Shown one piece after another: positions 1 to 8,337 of a DNA stretch of 64,000 bases. The notes beneath the pieces were generated by a model. That model did no database searches, had not been told where the DNA came from, and was given only the letters and a program-made list of their open reading frames with translations. The position numbers and the translations under genes were made by a program. This DNA is from Deinococcus hopiensis KR-140 (lineage in GTDB: Bacteria > Deinococcota > Deinococci > Deinococcales > Deinococcaceae). The number at the start of each line of letters is the position of its first letter. Position 1 is the first letter of the stretch. The DNA is taken from assembly GCA_943327755.2 (NCBI GenBank), contig CALPYF020000011.1:50908-114907 (forward strand). Direction: 5' to 3'.

Positions 1-1
1 C

Positions 2-748
2 ATGGACCCGGCGGACGGGCTGCTGCTGGCGGGCGAGGCGGGTGTGCAGCTCACGTGGATGGACGTGAAGATCGAGGGCTGGGTCGTCACGCCCCGCCAC
101 GGGAAACCCATCGAGGTGCAGGGCCTGTGGCTGGCCGCACTGGGCGCCGAGTCGCGCCTCTCGGCGGCGCTGGGCGAGGAGGCGCAGTTCGCGTCCACCC
201 TGGCGCGCGCGCAGGCCAGCTTCTCGGCGTTCTGGCAGGGCGCGTACGTGGACACCCTGGCGGCGGACGGCACGCCGGACCGCAGCGTCCGCCCGAACGT
301 GGCGATCGCGCTGGCGCTGCCGGACACGCCCACCAGCCCCGCGCTGGTCGCGGCGACGACCGCGCAGCTGGAAGCGGAACTCCTCTCCCCTGTCGGGCTG
401 CACACGCTGTCCCCGCTGGACGGGCGCTACCGGGGCAATTACGGGGGCGCGCAGGTGCAGCGGGACGCGGCGTACCACCAGGGGACCGTGTGGCCGTGGC
501 CGCTGACGGCGTTCGTGGAGCTGCTGCTGGCGCAGGGCGAGGTAGGGCGGGCGCGCGCGGCGCTGCGCGGCCTGAGTGGGCACGTGCTCGAAGCCGGGCT
601 GGGGCACGTCTCGGAGGTGTTCGCCGGGGACAGCCTGCGCCCGGGCGGATGCCCCTTCCAGGCGTGGAGTGTCGCGGAACTGCTGCGCGCGCACGTGCTC
701 GTCAGCCGGGCCGAGGCGCAGGCAGCGGGAACGCAAAGCCCCGCGTAA
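2..748 (+). CDS. glycogen debranching enzyme, C-terminal part (cut by window start)
   Basis: The reading frame is open at the left edge, so only the last 248 residues are visible. They match the C-terminal catalytic (alpha/alpha)6-barrel region of amylo-alpha-1,6-glucosidases: a WMDVKIEGWVVTPRHGKPIEVQ block close to the window start, a YRGNYGG block and a YHQGTVWPW block that are hallmarks of the GDE_C domain. The enzyme would hydrolyse alpha-1,6 branches of glycogen or maltodextrin in the cytoplasm. Genes for glycogen synthase and glucan phosphorylase lie further right (36.8 and 42.8 kb) but are not in the same operon. The true start is outside the window. Confidence 0.85.
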   Translation: MDPADGLLLAGEAGVQLTWMDVKIEGWVVTPRHGKPIEVQGLWLAALGAESRLSAALGEEAQFASTLARAQASFSAFWQGAYVDTLAADGTPDRSVRPNVAIALALPDTPTSPALVAATTAQLEAELLSPVGLHTLSPLDGRYRGNYGGAQVQRDAAYHQGTVWPWPLTAFVELLLAQGEVGRARAALRGLSGHVLEAGLGHVSEVFAGDSLRPGGCPFQAWSVAELLRAHVLVSRAEAQAAGTQSPA

Positions 749-796
749 GCGCCGCCTGCGCGTGCGAAATCCCGCGCAGGCAGGACACAATTCCCC

Positions 797-826
797 TTGA
801 CGTACCAGGGACACAAACCCTAGCAT
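797..826 (+). promoter_or_regulatory. sigma-70 type promoter, leaderless output
   Basis: TTGACG at 797-802, 18-bp spacer, TAGCAT at 821-826. The expected transcription start (about 7 nt downstream) coincides with the ATG at 833, so the transcript should begin directly at that start codon. Confidence 0.7.
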
Positions 827-832
827 CACCGC

Positions 833-877
833 ATGACCGCGACCCGCCCGACCTGCGCCCACCCGGAGCGCGCGTGA
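833..877 (+). CDS. leaderless 14-residue upstream ORF overlapping the NrtR-like gene
   Basis: ATG lies 6 nt after the -10 hexamer of a good promoter and reads MTATRPTCAHPERA before stopping. Its TGA (875-877) overlaps the GTG start of the next gene (874-876) as GTGA. In a leaderless transcript this ATG would be the first codon the ribosome meets, so the downstream GTG gene would be translated by re-initiation. No homology is recognised. It could instead be the true N-terminus of the regulator joined by a frameshift, but the regulator's Nudix fold is complete without it. Confidence 0.5.
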   Translation: MTATRPTCAHPERA

Positions 878-1551
878 CCGACCTCGCGCTGCCCCGCGGC
901 GCCACGCAGGTCGGCCTGGCCGTGGACGTCGCCGCGTTCGCCATGCACGCTTCTGAACTGCACGTCCTGCTCGTACAGCGCGGTGAACTGCCCCACGCGC
1001 GCGACTGGGCGCTGCCCGGCGGTTTCGTCCACCCCGGCGAGGAACTGCACGAGGCCGCCCTGCGCGAACTGCGCACCGAGACCAGCGTGGAACTCGAACC
1101 CCGCCACCTCGAACAGTTCTTCACCTTCGGGGAGATCAACCGCGACCCGCGCGGCCGGATCGTCAGCGTCGCGCACCTCGCGGTGCTGCCGCACGGCACG
1201 GTCAGCGTCAGCGGCGGCGGGCACACCCTGGGCGCCGAATGGATGCCCGCCCACCGCACGCCGAAACTGGCATTCGACCACCAGGCGATCCTGGACCGCG
1301 CGCTGGGCCGCCTGCAGCTGCGGCTGGAGTACGCGAACCTCGCGCTGGAGTTCCTGCCCGACACCTTCACCCTGCCCGAGTTGCAGGGCGTGTACGAGGC
1401 GATCCTGAACCGCAAACTGGACAAACGGAACTTCCGCAAGCGCCTGCTCGCGCAGGGCAGCCTGACCCCCAGCGGCGAGCGCCGCAGCGGCGTGGGCCGC
1501 CCCGCGCAGCTGTACCGCCGCGCCAAGGGCACCCGCACCCCCGCGCTGTAA
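874..1551 (+). CDS. NrtR-like Nudix-domain transcriptional regulator
   Basis: A 225-residue protein with an N-terminal Nudix fold (about 10-140) and a C-terminal winged helix (about 150-215, YANLALEFLPDTFTLPELQ...KRNFRKRLLAQG). This is the architecture of NrtR, a repressor of NAD-biosynthesis genes that senses ADP-ribose-type ligands. The Nudix box at 50-72 keeps G50, E56, R64, E65 and E69, but the expected Glu at 68 is Thr and the expected Gly at 71 is Ser, so it is probably a sensor rather than a hydrolase. The GTG start is chosen because it overlaps the upstream micro-ORF's stop and no closer ATG precedes the conserved fold. A canonical Nudix hydrolase is the alternative. Its target genes are not in this window. 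Confidence 0.75.
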   Translation: MTDLALPRGATQVGLAVDVAAFAMHASELHVLLVQRGELPHARDWALPGGFVHPGEELHEAALRELRTETSVELEPRHLEQFFTFGEINRDPRGRIVSVAHLAVLPHGTVSVSGGGHTLGAEWMPAHRTPKLAFDHQAILDRALGRLQLRLEYANLALEFLPDTFTLPELQGVYEAILNRKLDKRNFRKRLLAQGSLTPSGERRSGVGRPAQLYRRAKGTRTPAL

Positions 1552-1582
1552 CCTGGCTCCCGAAGCGGGCAGGGAACCATCA

Positions 1583-1602
1583 GGGACGCTGAGGCGCGTC
1601 CC
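1583..1602 (+). terminator. short GC hairpin after the NrtR-like gene
   Basis: A 7-bp stem GGGACGC/GCGTCCC with loop TGAGGC lies 31 nt after the stop codon. There is no T tract, so termination is only possible. Confidence 0.35.
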
Positions 1603-1626
1603 AGCATCCTCAGCAGCGGCGGCGCT

Positions 1627-1632
1627 TAGACT
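1627..1632 (+). promoter_or_regulatory. -10 element TAGACT, leaderless-type
   Basis: TAGACT lies 5 nt before the ATG of the peroxiredoxin gene, with no Shine-Dalgarno sequence. This fits a leaderless transcript. Confidence 0.55.
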
Positions 1633-1637
1633 GCCCC

Positions 1638-2123
1638 ATGACTGTTTCCACCGGCGACCCCATCCCGGCCCTGAACGCCACCCAGGACAACGGGCGGCCC
1701 TACGAAGCCCGGCCCGGCTGGTGGCGGGTCCTGTTCTTTTTCCCGAAGACCTCCACCTCTCACTGCCAGTTGCAGGCCCGGCAGTACCAGGCGCGGCTGG
1801 CCGACTTCCAGGACCTGCAGGTGGACGTGGTCGGCATCAATGGCGACCCCCGGCAGGATCAGGTGCGCTTCCGCGGGCTGTGTCAGCTGGACTACCCCCT
1901 GCTGAATGATCAGGAGCAGCGCATCAGCACGCAGTTCGGCCTGCTGGACGAGCCCTGGCCGGGCGAGCAGGTGCGCCGCCCCCGCCGCGAGACCTTCCTG
2001 GTCGATCCGAACGGGATCGTGCGCCGCCACTGGACGCAGGTGGATGTGGATCAGGACGCCGCCACGGTCCTGAGCAGCGTCCGCGACCTGATGGACGGCG
2101 CGTCGGGCTCGCTGCTGGTCTGA
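1638..2123 (+). CDS. peroxiredoxin (AhpC/TSA, BCP-like)
   Basis: A 161-residue thioredoxin-fold peroxidase that would reduce hydrogen peroxide or organic peroxides in the cytoplasm. The active-site pattern Pxx(x)TxxC is present as FPKTSTSHC, giving the peroxidatic cysteine C43. The only other cysteine is C82 (RGLCQLDYP), a possible resolving residue; the adjacent second Cys of classical BCP proteins is missing. The later ETFLVDPNGIVRRHW segment is typical of the family's C-terminal strand. It is a single-gene unit with a leaderless-type start. Subclass assignment is uncertain. Confidence 0.8.
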   Translation: MTVSTGDPIPALNATQDNGRPYEARPGWWRVLFFFPKTSTSHCQLQARQYQARLADFQDLQVDVVGINGDPRQDQVRFRGLCQLDYPLLNDQEQRISTQFGLLDEPWPGEQVRRPRRETFLVDPNGIVRRHWTQVDVDQDAATVLSSVRDLMDGASGSLLV

Positions 2124-2193
2124 CCTGCGCAGCCCCTGCCCCGGGCTGTCAGGCTCGTGAGGTGCCGCGCAGTCAGGGCGGGGCCCCGCGCGC

Positions 2194-2254
2194 TACACTG
2201 GCCGGGTCGTCCGGGACGCCAGCCCACAGGGCCTTCCCGGCAGTGAGAAAGGAG
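2194..2254 (+). promoter_or_regulatory. promoter and Shine-Dalgarno of ybaB
   Basis: TACACT (2194-2199) is a plausible -10 without a clear -35. AAAGGAG (2248-2254) sits 8 nt before the ATG. Unlike most genes here, this one has a true leader of about 57 nt and a strong ribosome binding site. Confidence 0.5.
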
Positions 2255-2262
2255 CAAGCAGC

Positions 2263-2553
2263 ATGGACATGAAGAAGCTCATGAAGCAGATGCAGCAGGC
2301 ACAGATGGCCGCCACGAAGATCCAGGAGGATCTGGCCGCCAAGTCCGTCGAGGGCAGCGCCAGCGGTCTGGTGACGGTCACGATGAACGGGCACGGGAAG
2401 GTCACTGCCCTGAAGATCAAGCCCGAAGCGGTGGACGCCGACGACGTCGAGGCGCTGGAGGACCTGATCCTCGTGGCGATTCAGGACGCGGGCGCGAAGG
2501 CGGACGCCCTGCAGCAGGACGCGACGCGCGGCCTGGGCATCCCCGGCTTCTGA
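2263..2553 (+). CDS. ybaB: YbaB/EbfC family nucleoid-associated protein
   Basis: A 96-residue protein opening with MDMKKLMKQMQQAQMAATKIQEDL, the amphipathic helix that starts YbaB/EbfC proteins, followed by the VTVTMNGHGKVTALKI strand pair and a C-terminal helix ending in GLGIPGF. The family forms dimers that bind DNA. It lies directly upstream of recR, the arrangement conserved in most bacteria (usually dnaX-ybaB-recR; dnaX is absent here). The ATG follows a strong SD. A 10-bp perfect hairpin separates it from recR. Confidence 0.95.
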   Translation: MDMKKLMKQMQQAQMAATKIQEDLAAKSVEGSASGLVTVTMNGHGKVTALKIKPEAVDADDVEALEDLILVAIQDAGAKADALQQDATRGLGIPGF

Positions 2554-2565
2554 CCGGCTGAGGCG

Positions 2566-2600
2566 GCGGCCACCCCTGCCGGTGGGCGGTGGGTGGCCGC
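2566..2600 (+). terminator. 10-bp perfect hairpin between ybaB and recR
   Basis: GCGGCCACCC (2566-2575) and GGGTGGCCGC (2591-2600) pair perfectly around a 15-nt loop, starting 12 nt after the ybaB stop. There is no T run. It could attenuate transcription into recR or stabilise the ybaB mRNA. Confidence 0.45.
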
Positions 2601-2667
2601 GTCCGTTTGACCTGTCCGTTTCTGTCCGGCCCGCTTCGCGCAGGCCGGTGAGGGTGAAGGAGTCCGA

Positions 2668-3273
2668 GTGAAGTACCCCCCATCGTTGGTGGCGCTCATC
2701 CGTGAGCTGTCGCGCCTGCCCGGCATCGGGCCGAAGAGTGCGCAGCGGCTGGCGTTCCACCTGTTCGAGCAACCCCGCGAGGACATCGAGCGCCTGTCGC
2801 GGGCGCTGCTGGAAGCCAAGCGTGACCTGCACACCTGCCCGGTGTGTTTCAACATCACGGACGCCGAGAAATGCGACGTGTGCAGCGACCCCAGCCGCGA
2901 CCAGGGCGTGATCTGCGTCGTGGAGGAACCCGGCGACGTGATCGCCATCGAACGCAGCGGCGAGTACCGCGGCCTGTACCACGTGCTGCACGGCGTCCTG
3001 AGTCCCATGAACGGCGTCGGGCCGGACAAGCTGCACATCCGCCCGCTGCTGCCACGCGTGCAGGAGGGGCAGGAGGTCATCCTGGCGACCGGCACGACCG
3101 TGGAGGGCGACGCGACCGCGCTGTACCTCCAGCGGCTGCTCGAACCTCTGGGTGCGGTCGTGAGCCGCATCGCGTACGGCCTGCCGGTCGGCGGCGCGCT
3201 GGAGTACGCCGACGAGGTAACGCTGGGCCGCGCGCTGGCCGGCCGTCAGCGCGTCAGCAAACCGCAGGGCTGA
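2668..3273 (+). CDS. recR: recombination mediator protein RecR
   Basis: A 201-residue RecR: N-terminal helix-hairpin-helix (LSRLPGIGPKSAQRLAFHL, 15-33), zinc finger with C57, C60, C69 and C72, Toprim domain (about 80-175, VVEEPGDVIAIE) and the C-terminal wedge segment RIAYGLPVGGALEYADEVTLGRAL. RecR works with RecF and RecO to load RecA at gaps, and is central to the RecFOR pathway that deinococci use in place of RecBCD. The GTG start is preceded by GAAGGAG at ideal spacing. Length is normal for the family. Confidence 0.97.
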   Translation: MKYPPSLVALIRELSRLPGIGPKSAQRLAFHLFEQPREDIERLSRALLEAKRDLHTCPVCFNITDAEKCDVCSDPSRDQGVICVVEEPGDVIAIERSGEYRGLYHVLHGVLSPMNGVGPDKLHIRPLLPRVQEGQEVILATGTTVEGDATALYLQRLLEPLGAVVSRIAYGLPVGGALEYADEVTLGRALAGRQRVSKPQG

Positions 3274-3275
3274 CC

Positions 3276-3324
3276 GGACAGTGGCGGGGCGAAGGTCAGG
3301 CTGACCTCCGCCCCGCCGCTGTCC
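3276..3324. terminator. bidirectional terminator hairpin between recR and the deacetylase gene
   Basis: A long, nearly symmetric hairpin begins 2 nt after the recR stop: GGACAG/CTGTCC at the base, GGCGGGGCG/CGCCCCGCC in the middle and AGGTC/GACCT at the tip, with two single mismatches. It fills the space between two convergent genes. Confidence 0.65.
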
Positions 3325-3329
3325 TGCCC

Positions 3330-4046
3330 TCAGGCGCCGTAGCTGGCGCGCAGGCGCGTCCACCCCTCGCGGAGGGTGATGCGCCGCGCGGGCAGGTCGT
3401 GCATGGGGACGACCTCCAGGCCGCGTTCGCCCAGGCCGCTCAGCAGGGCGTCAAGCAGCGCGGGCGTCACGGCGGGACCGTCGTGCAGGAGGATCACGCT
3501 GCCGGGCTGCACGCGCGCCAGGGTCTGCGCGGCCAGCGGAGCGGAGTCGGCGCCGGTCCAGTCGCGGCCCTCGGTGTCCCACAGCGCCACCTGACGCCCG
3601 GACAGGCGCGCGAACAGGCGGGTCAGGGGGCTGTGCCCGCCGTACGGGGGGCGGTACAGGTGCGGGCCGGGCCGCGCGGGGCGGGGGTGCCACGCGACCT
3701 GCGCCCACTCCTGCCAGGGGAGCAGGGTCAGGGCGGTGCGGTGCCAGATGCCGTGGGCGTCCAGGGTGTGCCCGGCCTGTTCGATGGCGTCCAGCAGCTC
3801 CGGGTGGGCCTGGGAGGCGGGCCGCGTGACGAAGAACGTGGCGCGCGCGCGGTGGCGGGCCAGGACTGCCAGCAGCTCCGGGGTGCGGTCACTGGGGCCG
3901 TCGTCGAAGGTCACCGCGACCCGCCAGCGGTCGCGCGGGCCGTGGCCCAGTGCGCCCCACCCGGCGGCGCGGCCCAGGACTTCAGCCAGCAGCGCCGGAG
4001 CGAGCAGCAGGGCCGCCCCCCAGAGGAGGCTACGTTGCCGCGCCAC
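3330..4046 (-). CDS. polysaccharide deacetylase (NodB domain), membrane-anchored or secreted
   Basis: A 238-residue protein with an N-terminal hydrophobic segment (LLWGAALLLAPALLAEVLG) and a NodB domain. The metal-binding and catalytic motifs are visible: TFDDGP (D48, D49), HGIWH (H98, H102) for the HxxxH zinc site, RPPYG and LLHDG. It would remove acetyl groups from cell-surface or peptidoglycan-type sugars outside the membrane. The gene overlaps the upstream MFS gene by 17 nt on the same strand, so the two are translationally coupled; the MFS protein might export a surface-sugar precursor, but this is inference. Confidence 0.85.
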   Translation of the reverse strand: MARQRSLLWGAALLLAPALLAEVLGRAAGWGALGHGPRDRWRVAVTFDDGPSDRTPELLAVLARHRARATFFVTRPASQAHPELLDAIEQAGHTLDAHGIWHRTALTLLPWQEWAQVAWHPRPARPGPHLYRPPYGGHSPLTRLFARLSGRQVALWDTEGRDWTGADSAPLAAQTLARVQPGSVILLHDGPAVTPALLDALLSGLGERGLEVVPMHDLPARRITLREGWTRLRASYGA

Positions 4047-5232
4047 GGAAGGCCCGGCCGAATGCGGCGTACCCGCCCGCGGTCACCGCCGCCAGCACGG
4101 CCCCGACCACGAAGGGTCCGGGGACGCCCATCTGCCCCAGCGCGAACGTGCCGATCAGCGGGCCCAGCGCCATGCCGCCGTTCTCCACGGTCATCAGCAC
4201 GCCCCAGGCGGCGGGCCGCTGCTCGGCCGGCAGGACGTGGGTCACGAGCGCCGCCCACGCCGGGGTCAGGAACGCGTAGCCCAGGCCGGCCAGCGCCGCC
4301 AGCAGGTACAGCGCCCACGGGGCGGGCGTGGTCGCGAAGCCCAGGAAGCCCAGGCTGAGCAGGCCGTAGCCGATCATCACGCCCAGGCGCGCGCGCCCCC
4401 GGTCGGCGAAGCGGCCCGTCAGCGGCATGCTGCCGTACGCGACCCCGCCCCCGACCACCAGCAGCGCCACGAGCCCCCAGTAGTTCAGGCCCAGATCCGG
4501 CGCGATGCGGAACAGCAGGGGCCCCAGCAGCGACATGGTCATGGTCTGCATGAAGGCCGCCGGCAGGAGCGGGACGAGCGCGCGCGTGACGGAACGGGCG
4601 CGCGGCGGCTCCTCGGTCTCCTCGCGGCGCTGCAGGACGCGGCGGGCAGGCACCAGCAGCGCCAGCAGGGTGCCCAGGGTCAGCAGCGCCAGGGCGACCA
4701 GCAGGGGCATGTTGTCGTCCCGTTTGGCCAGCGCCCCGAACAGCAGGAAACCCAGGCCGGAAAAGGGCGTGATGGCCGTGCCGACGAGCGTCAGGGCGCG
4801 GCCGTGGTATCCGTCCCGGGCGGCATCCGCCGCGAAGTTCATGGTGCCGGGCCACATCACGGCGAATCCCACGCCATGCAGCGCGGCGGCCAGCAGGAAC
4901 AGCCAGCTTGTGTGCGCCACCATGAACAGCGTGATGGCCAGCACGCTGAGCAGCGCCCCACCGAGCATCGTCGTGCGCAGCCCGTAACGGCTGATGGCCA
5001 CGCCAGCCGGGCCGCGCATGACCGTGTCGGTCGCGAAATGCACGGTGTAGGCCAGTCCGCCCAGCGCCAGCGGCAGCCCGAAGTGGGTGTCGACGGCCTG
5101 GGTCAGGTACCCGCCGTACACGCCGCTGCGCACCACCTCGGCGGTGGCCAGGGTCACCATGGCCGCCAGCAGTGGCCCGATGGTCTCGGGACGCAGCGGC
5201 AGGCGGTCGGTCAGGGAGCGGCGGGTGGTCAC
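4030..5232 (-). CDS. major facilitator superfamily transporter
   Basis: A 400-residue protein with about twelve hydrophobic segments in two halves joined by a charged central loop (RRVLQRREETEEPPRARS, near 205-222). It carries a GRFADRGRARLGVMIGYG stretch, the cytoplasmic loop motif of the second MFS half. The substrate cannot be read from the sequence. The GTG start is preceded by GGGAG. It is the first gene of a two-gene operon with the deacetylase and is divergent from the family 2 glycosyltransferase, with only about 50 bp between starts. Confidence 0.8.
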   Translation of the reverse strand: MTTRRSLTDRLPLRPETIGPLLAAMVTLATAEVVRSGVYGGYLTQAVDTHFGLPLALGGLAYTVHFATDTVMRGPAGVAISRYGLRTTMLGGALLSVLAITLFMVAHTSWLFLLAAALHGVGFAVMWPGTMNFAADAARDGYHGRALTLVGTAITPFSGLGFLLFGALAKRDDNMPLLVALALLTLGTLLALLVPARRVLQRREETEEPPRARSVTRALVPLLPAAFMQTMTMSLLGPLLFRIAPDLGLNYWGLVALLVVGGGVAYGSMPLTGRFADRGRARLGVMIGYGLLSLGFLGFATTPAPWALYLLAALAGLGYAFLTPAWAALVTHVLPAEQRPAAWGVLMTVENGGMALGPLIGTFALGQMGVPGPFVVGAVLAAVTAGGYAAFGRAFRGAAT

Positions 5233-5273
5233 GCGCCGCTCCCTGGCCGGTGCGCGGCCCGGTGCCGGCCTGC

Positions 5274-5279
5274 TAGGGT
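5274..5279 (+). promoter_or_regulatory. -10 element TAGGGT, leaderless-type
   Basis: TAGGGT ends 6 nt before the GTG at 5286. This favours GTG 5286 over the GTG at 5280 as the start of the glycosyltransferase. Confidence 0.45.
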
Positions 5280-5285
5280 GTGAAG

Positions 5286-5960
<675 letters not shown>

Positions 5961-7159
5961 CGTCGTCGGGAAACGTGACCGTGCGCGGCATACCCAGCAC
6001 GTGCCGGTAGACGTCCAGCACCTGCTGCGCGACGCCCTGCGGCGTGGTGCCCGCCCCGAAGCTGCGCGCCCCTGCTGACAGCCGCGCCCAGAGGGCCGGG
6101 TCGGTCAGGAGGTCATGGCTGTGGCGGATCAGGGCGTTCACGTCGCCGGGCGTCACGAGGTAGCCGCTGCGTTCGTGCGCCACGCCGCTGAGGGTGCCGC
6201 GCGCGCCGACGGCCACGACGGGCACGCCCATGAGCTGCGCCTCCTGCAGCACGAGGCCCTGCGTCTCGGTGTCGCTGGCGAACACGAACAGTTCCGCGAG
6301 GCGGTAGTACGCGCCGATCTCGGTCCAGGGGCGCACGCCCAGGAACGTCACGCGGTCCGCCACGCCGATCCGGGCGGCGTGCGCTTCCAGATGGTCGCGT
6401 TCGGGGCCCTCGCCCAGGATGACCAGATGCGCGTCGGGCAGTCCGGCCAGGGTGTCGAGCACGTGATCGAAGCGCTTCTCACGGGCGAGGCGGCCCACGC
6501 TGAGCAGGCGCTGCTTCCCGGCGGGCCAGGGGTTCTCGACGGCAGGCGCGGCATTCAGGGCGCGCGGGTCGATGCTGGTGGGAATCACGACCGGGTTACG
6601 GACCTTCATGGCGTTCAGGACGTCCATCATGCCCGCCGTGGGCGTGATGACGGCGTCGGCCCTGCCGTAGTGCAGCGCCATGACCTTCGTGACGACGCCG
6701 GTGTGGCGTTGCAGGGCGGTCGCGCCGGGCACGTAGTGGGTATAGGCCTCAATGTGGGTGTGGTACGTGGCGACGTGGGGCACGTCCCACTTGCGCGCCA
6801 GTCGCGCGCCCGACAGGCCCAGCGTCAGGGGCGTGTGGGTATGGATCACGTCGTAGCGGTGCGTGAAGTCCCGCCGGGTGGGCCAGGCCAGCCGGTAGGT
6901 GGGCAGGAACATGTAGCGTACGCTCTCGACCCGCATGACGTCCGGGCGGGTGTCGACGTGTTCGGGAAAGTCGGGGGCGACCACGTCGACGTGATGCCCC
7001 TGGGCGCGCAGTTCGTCGCTGAGCAGCCCGACGCTGGTGACGATGCCGTTCTGGTCCGGCAGGAAGGTGTCGGTGAACAGCCCGATGCGCAGCGGCCTCA
7101 TGCGGCGCCGCCATTCAGGGGCTGGGTGACGCGGCCCCGGGGAAAGTTTAAGAATTCCT

Positions 7160-7201
<42 letters not shown>

Positions 7202-7296
7202 TAGGCTCAGAAATCTGGCTCACCCTGCCGGGGCGACCCGGGCGCGGCTCTCATGCGCGTGTGGCCCTGCGGCGGCAGGGAGCGGGGCGGGCGCGC

Positions 7297-7302
7297 TAGA
7301 GT
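7297..7302 (+). promoter_or_regulatory. -10 element TAGAGT, leaderless-type
   Basis: TAGAGT lies 8 nt before ATG 7311, with no Shine-Dalgarno sequence in between. Confidence 0.5.
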
Positions 7303-7310
7303 CACACCGA

Positions 7311-8321
7311 ATGGCACCTTCTTCGACAGCAGCGGTGCGCGCGGCCCTCCGGGCGGGCCGGGCGGGCGCGTGGCACGGCGGCCACCCGGGCGACCCGCGC
7401 GTGGGCCTGAGCGTCCCCGTCCGTTCGAACACCGACCTGCGGGCCGCGCTGGCGACCCTGGCGGAGGCCGGGGTGTGCGCCACGCTGCTCCTCTCCCCCG
7501 CCCTGACCCGGGGCCTGGACCGCGCCCGGCTGGCGGGCCACGAGGTGGGGGGCCTGGGCGACCCGGCGGGCGCGCCCGGACTGGACGTGCTGGCGGGCGG
7601 GCCGGTCGTGACCTGGGCCACCCCGGACCGCCTGCGTGGCCTGCGCGCGCTGGGGACGCGCGGCCTGCACGCCCTGCCGCCGGGCGCCGGCCGGCTCGCC
7701 CCGGGCGCGCTGCTGACCGTGGACCCCGCGCGGCTGCCCACGCTGCTGGCCGACCTGAAGCGCCTGGGGTACCGCCCGGTGCCGGTGCGGGACGTGCCGG
7801 ACCTGCGCGCCGGGACGGGCCGCGACCTGTTCCTGCACGGCTACACGCGGCTGGTTGAGGACCGGTTCGCGCGGCAGCACGGCGTGATCGACCTCGCGCA
7901 GCGGGCCGACGCGGTCATGCGGGTGGCGCCGCTGGATCACGCGCCCGCACCGCTGCCCCTGCCCCGCTCGGCGCACACGGCGGAACTGCACCTGCACTCG
8001 CCGCGCATCGTGGGGCTCGCGTCCCGCAGCGCCCTGACCGCGTACCGCGCGTACCTGCGCAGCCTGCGCGACGTGGGCGCGGCCCTGCGGGACCGCCCCG
8101 AGTTGCAGGAGGCGCAGGCGGTGTTCGCGGTGACCCTCTTCCACGCGCCGCTGGCGCAGGCGGGCTTCACGCTGCTGGACCTGCCGCCCGTCACGGCCCG
8201 CTGGTACGGCCTGGGCTTCCGGTTGCTGCGCGTCGCGTACGGCACCACCCGCGCGCCCAGCGAGGACACCCCGAAGATGGCGTGGCTGCCCCGCGAGGAG
8301 TTCCTCAGGCGCTACGGCTGA
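7311..8321 (+). CDS. NodB-fold pseudoenzyme with C-terminal YkoP-like domain
   Basis: A 336-residue protein. The first ~170 residues follow the strand and helix order of polysaccharide deacetylases (VGLSVPVRSN..., AGVCATLLLSPAL, RLAGHEVGGLGDPAG), but the catalytic TFDDG is replaced by SVPVRS and the HxxxH zinc motif by GLGDP. The fold therefore appears catalytically dead. The second half (about 200-320, ELHLHSPRIVGLASRS...LQEAQAVFAVTLFHAPLAQAGF) resembles the YkoP-like domain found beside deacetylases. No signal peptide is obvious, and the function is unknown. The ATG follows a leaderless-type promoter. Confidence 0.6.
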   Translation: MAPSSTAAVRAALRAGRAGAWHGGHPGDPRVGLSVPVRSNTDLRAALATLAEAGVCATLLLSPALTRGLDRARLAGHEVGGLGDPAGAPGLDVLAGGPVVTWATPDRLRGLRALGTRGLHALPPGAGRLAPGALLTVDPARLPTLLADLKRLGYRPVPVRDVPDLRAGTGRDLFLHGYTRLVEDRFARQHGVIDLAQRADAVMRVAPLDHAPAPLPLPRSAHTAELHLHSPRIVGLASRSALTAYRAYLRSLRDVGAALRDRPELQEAQAVFAVTLFHAPLAQAGFTLLDLPPVTARWYGLGFRLLRVAYGTTRAPSEDTPKMAWLPREEFLRRYG

Positions 8322-8326
8322 CGCGG

Positions 8327-8332
8327 TAGCCT
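8327..8332 (+). promoter_or_regulatory. -10 element TAGCCT, leaderless-type
   Basis: TAGCCT lies 5 nt before the ATG of the VOC gene and 5 nt after the stop of the preceding gene. The VOC gene can therefore be transcribed on its own. Confidence 0.4.
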
Positions 8333-8337
8333 GACGC

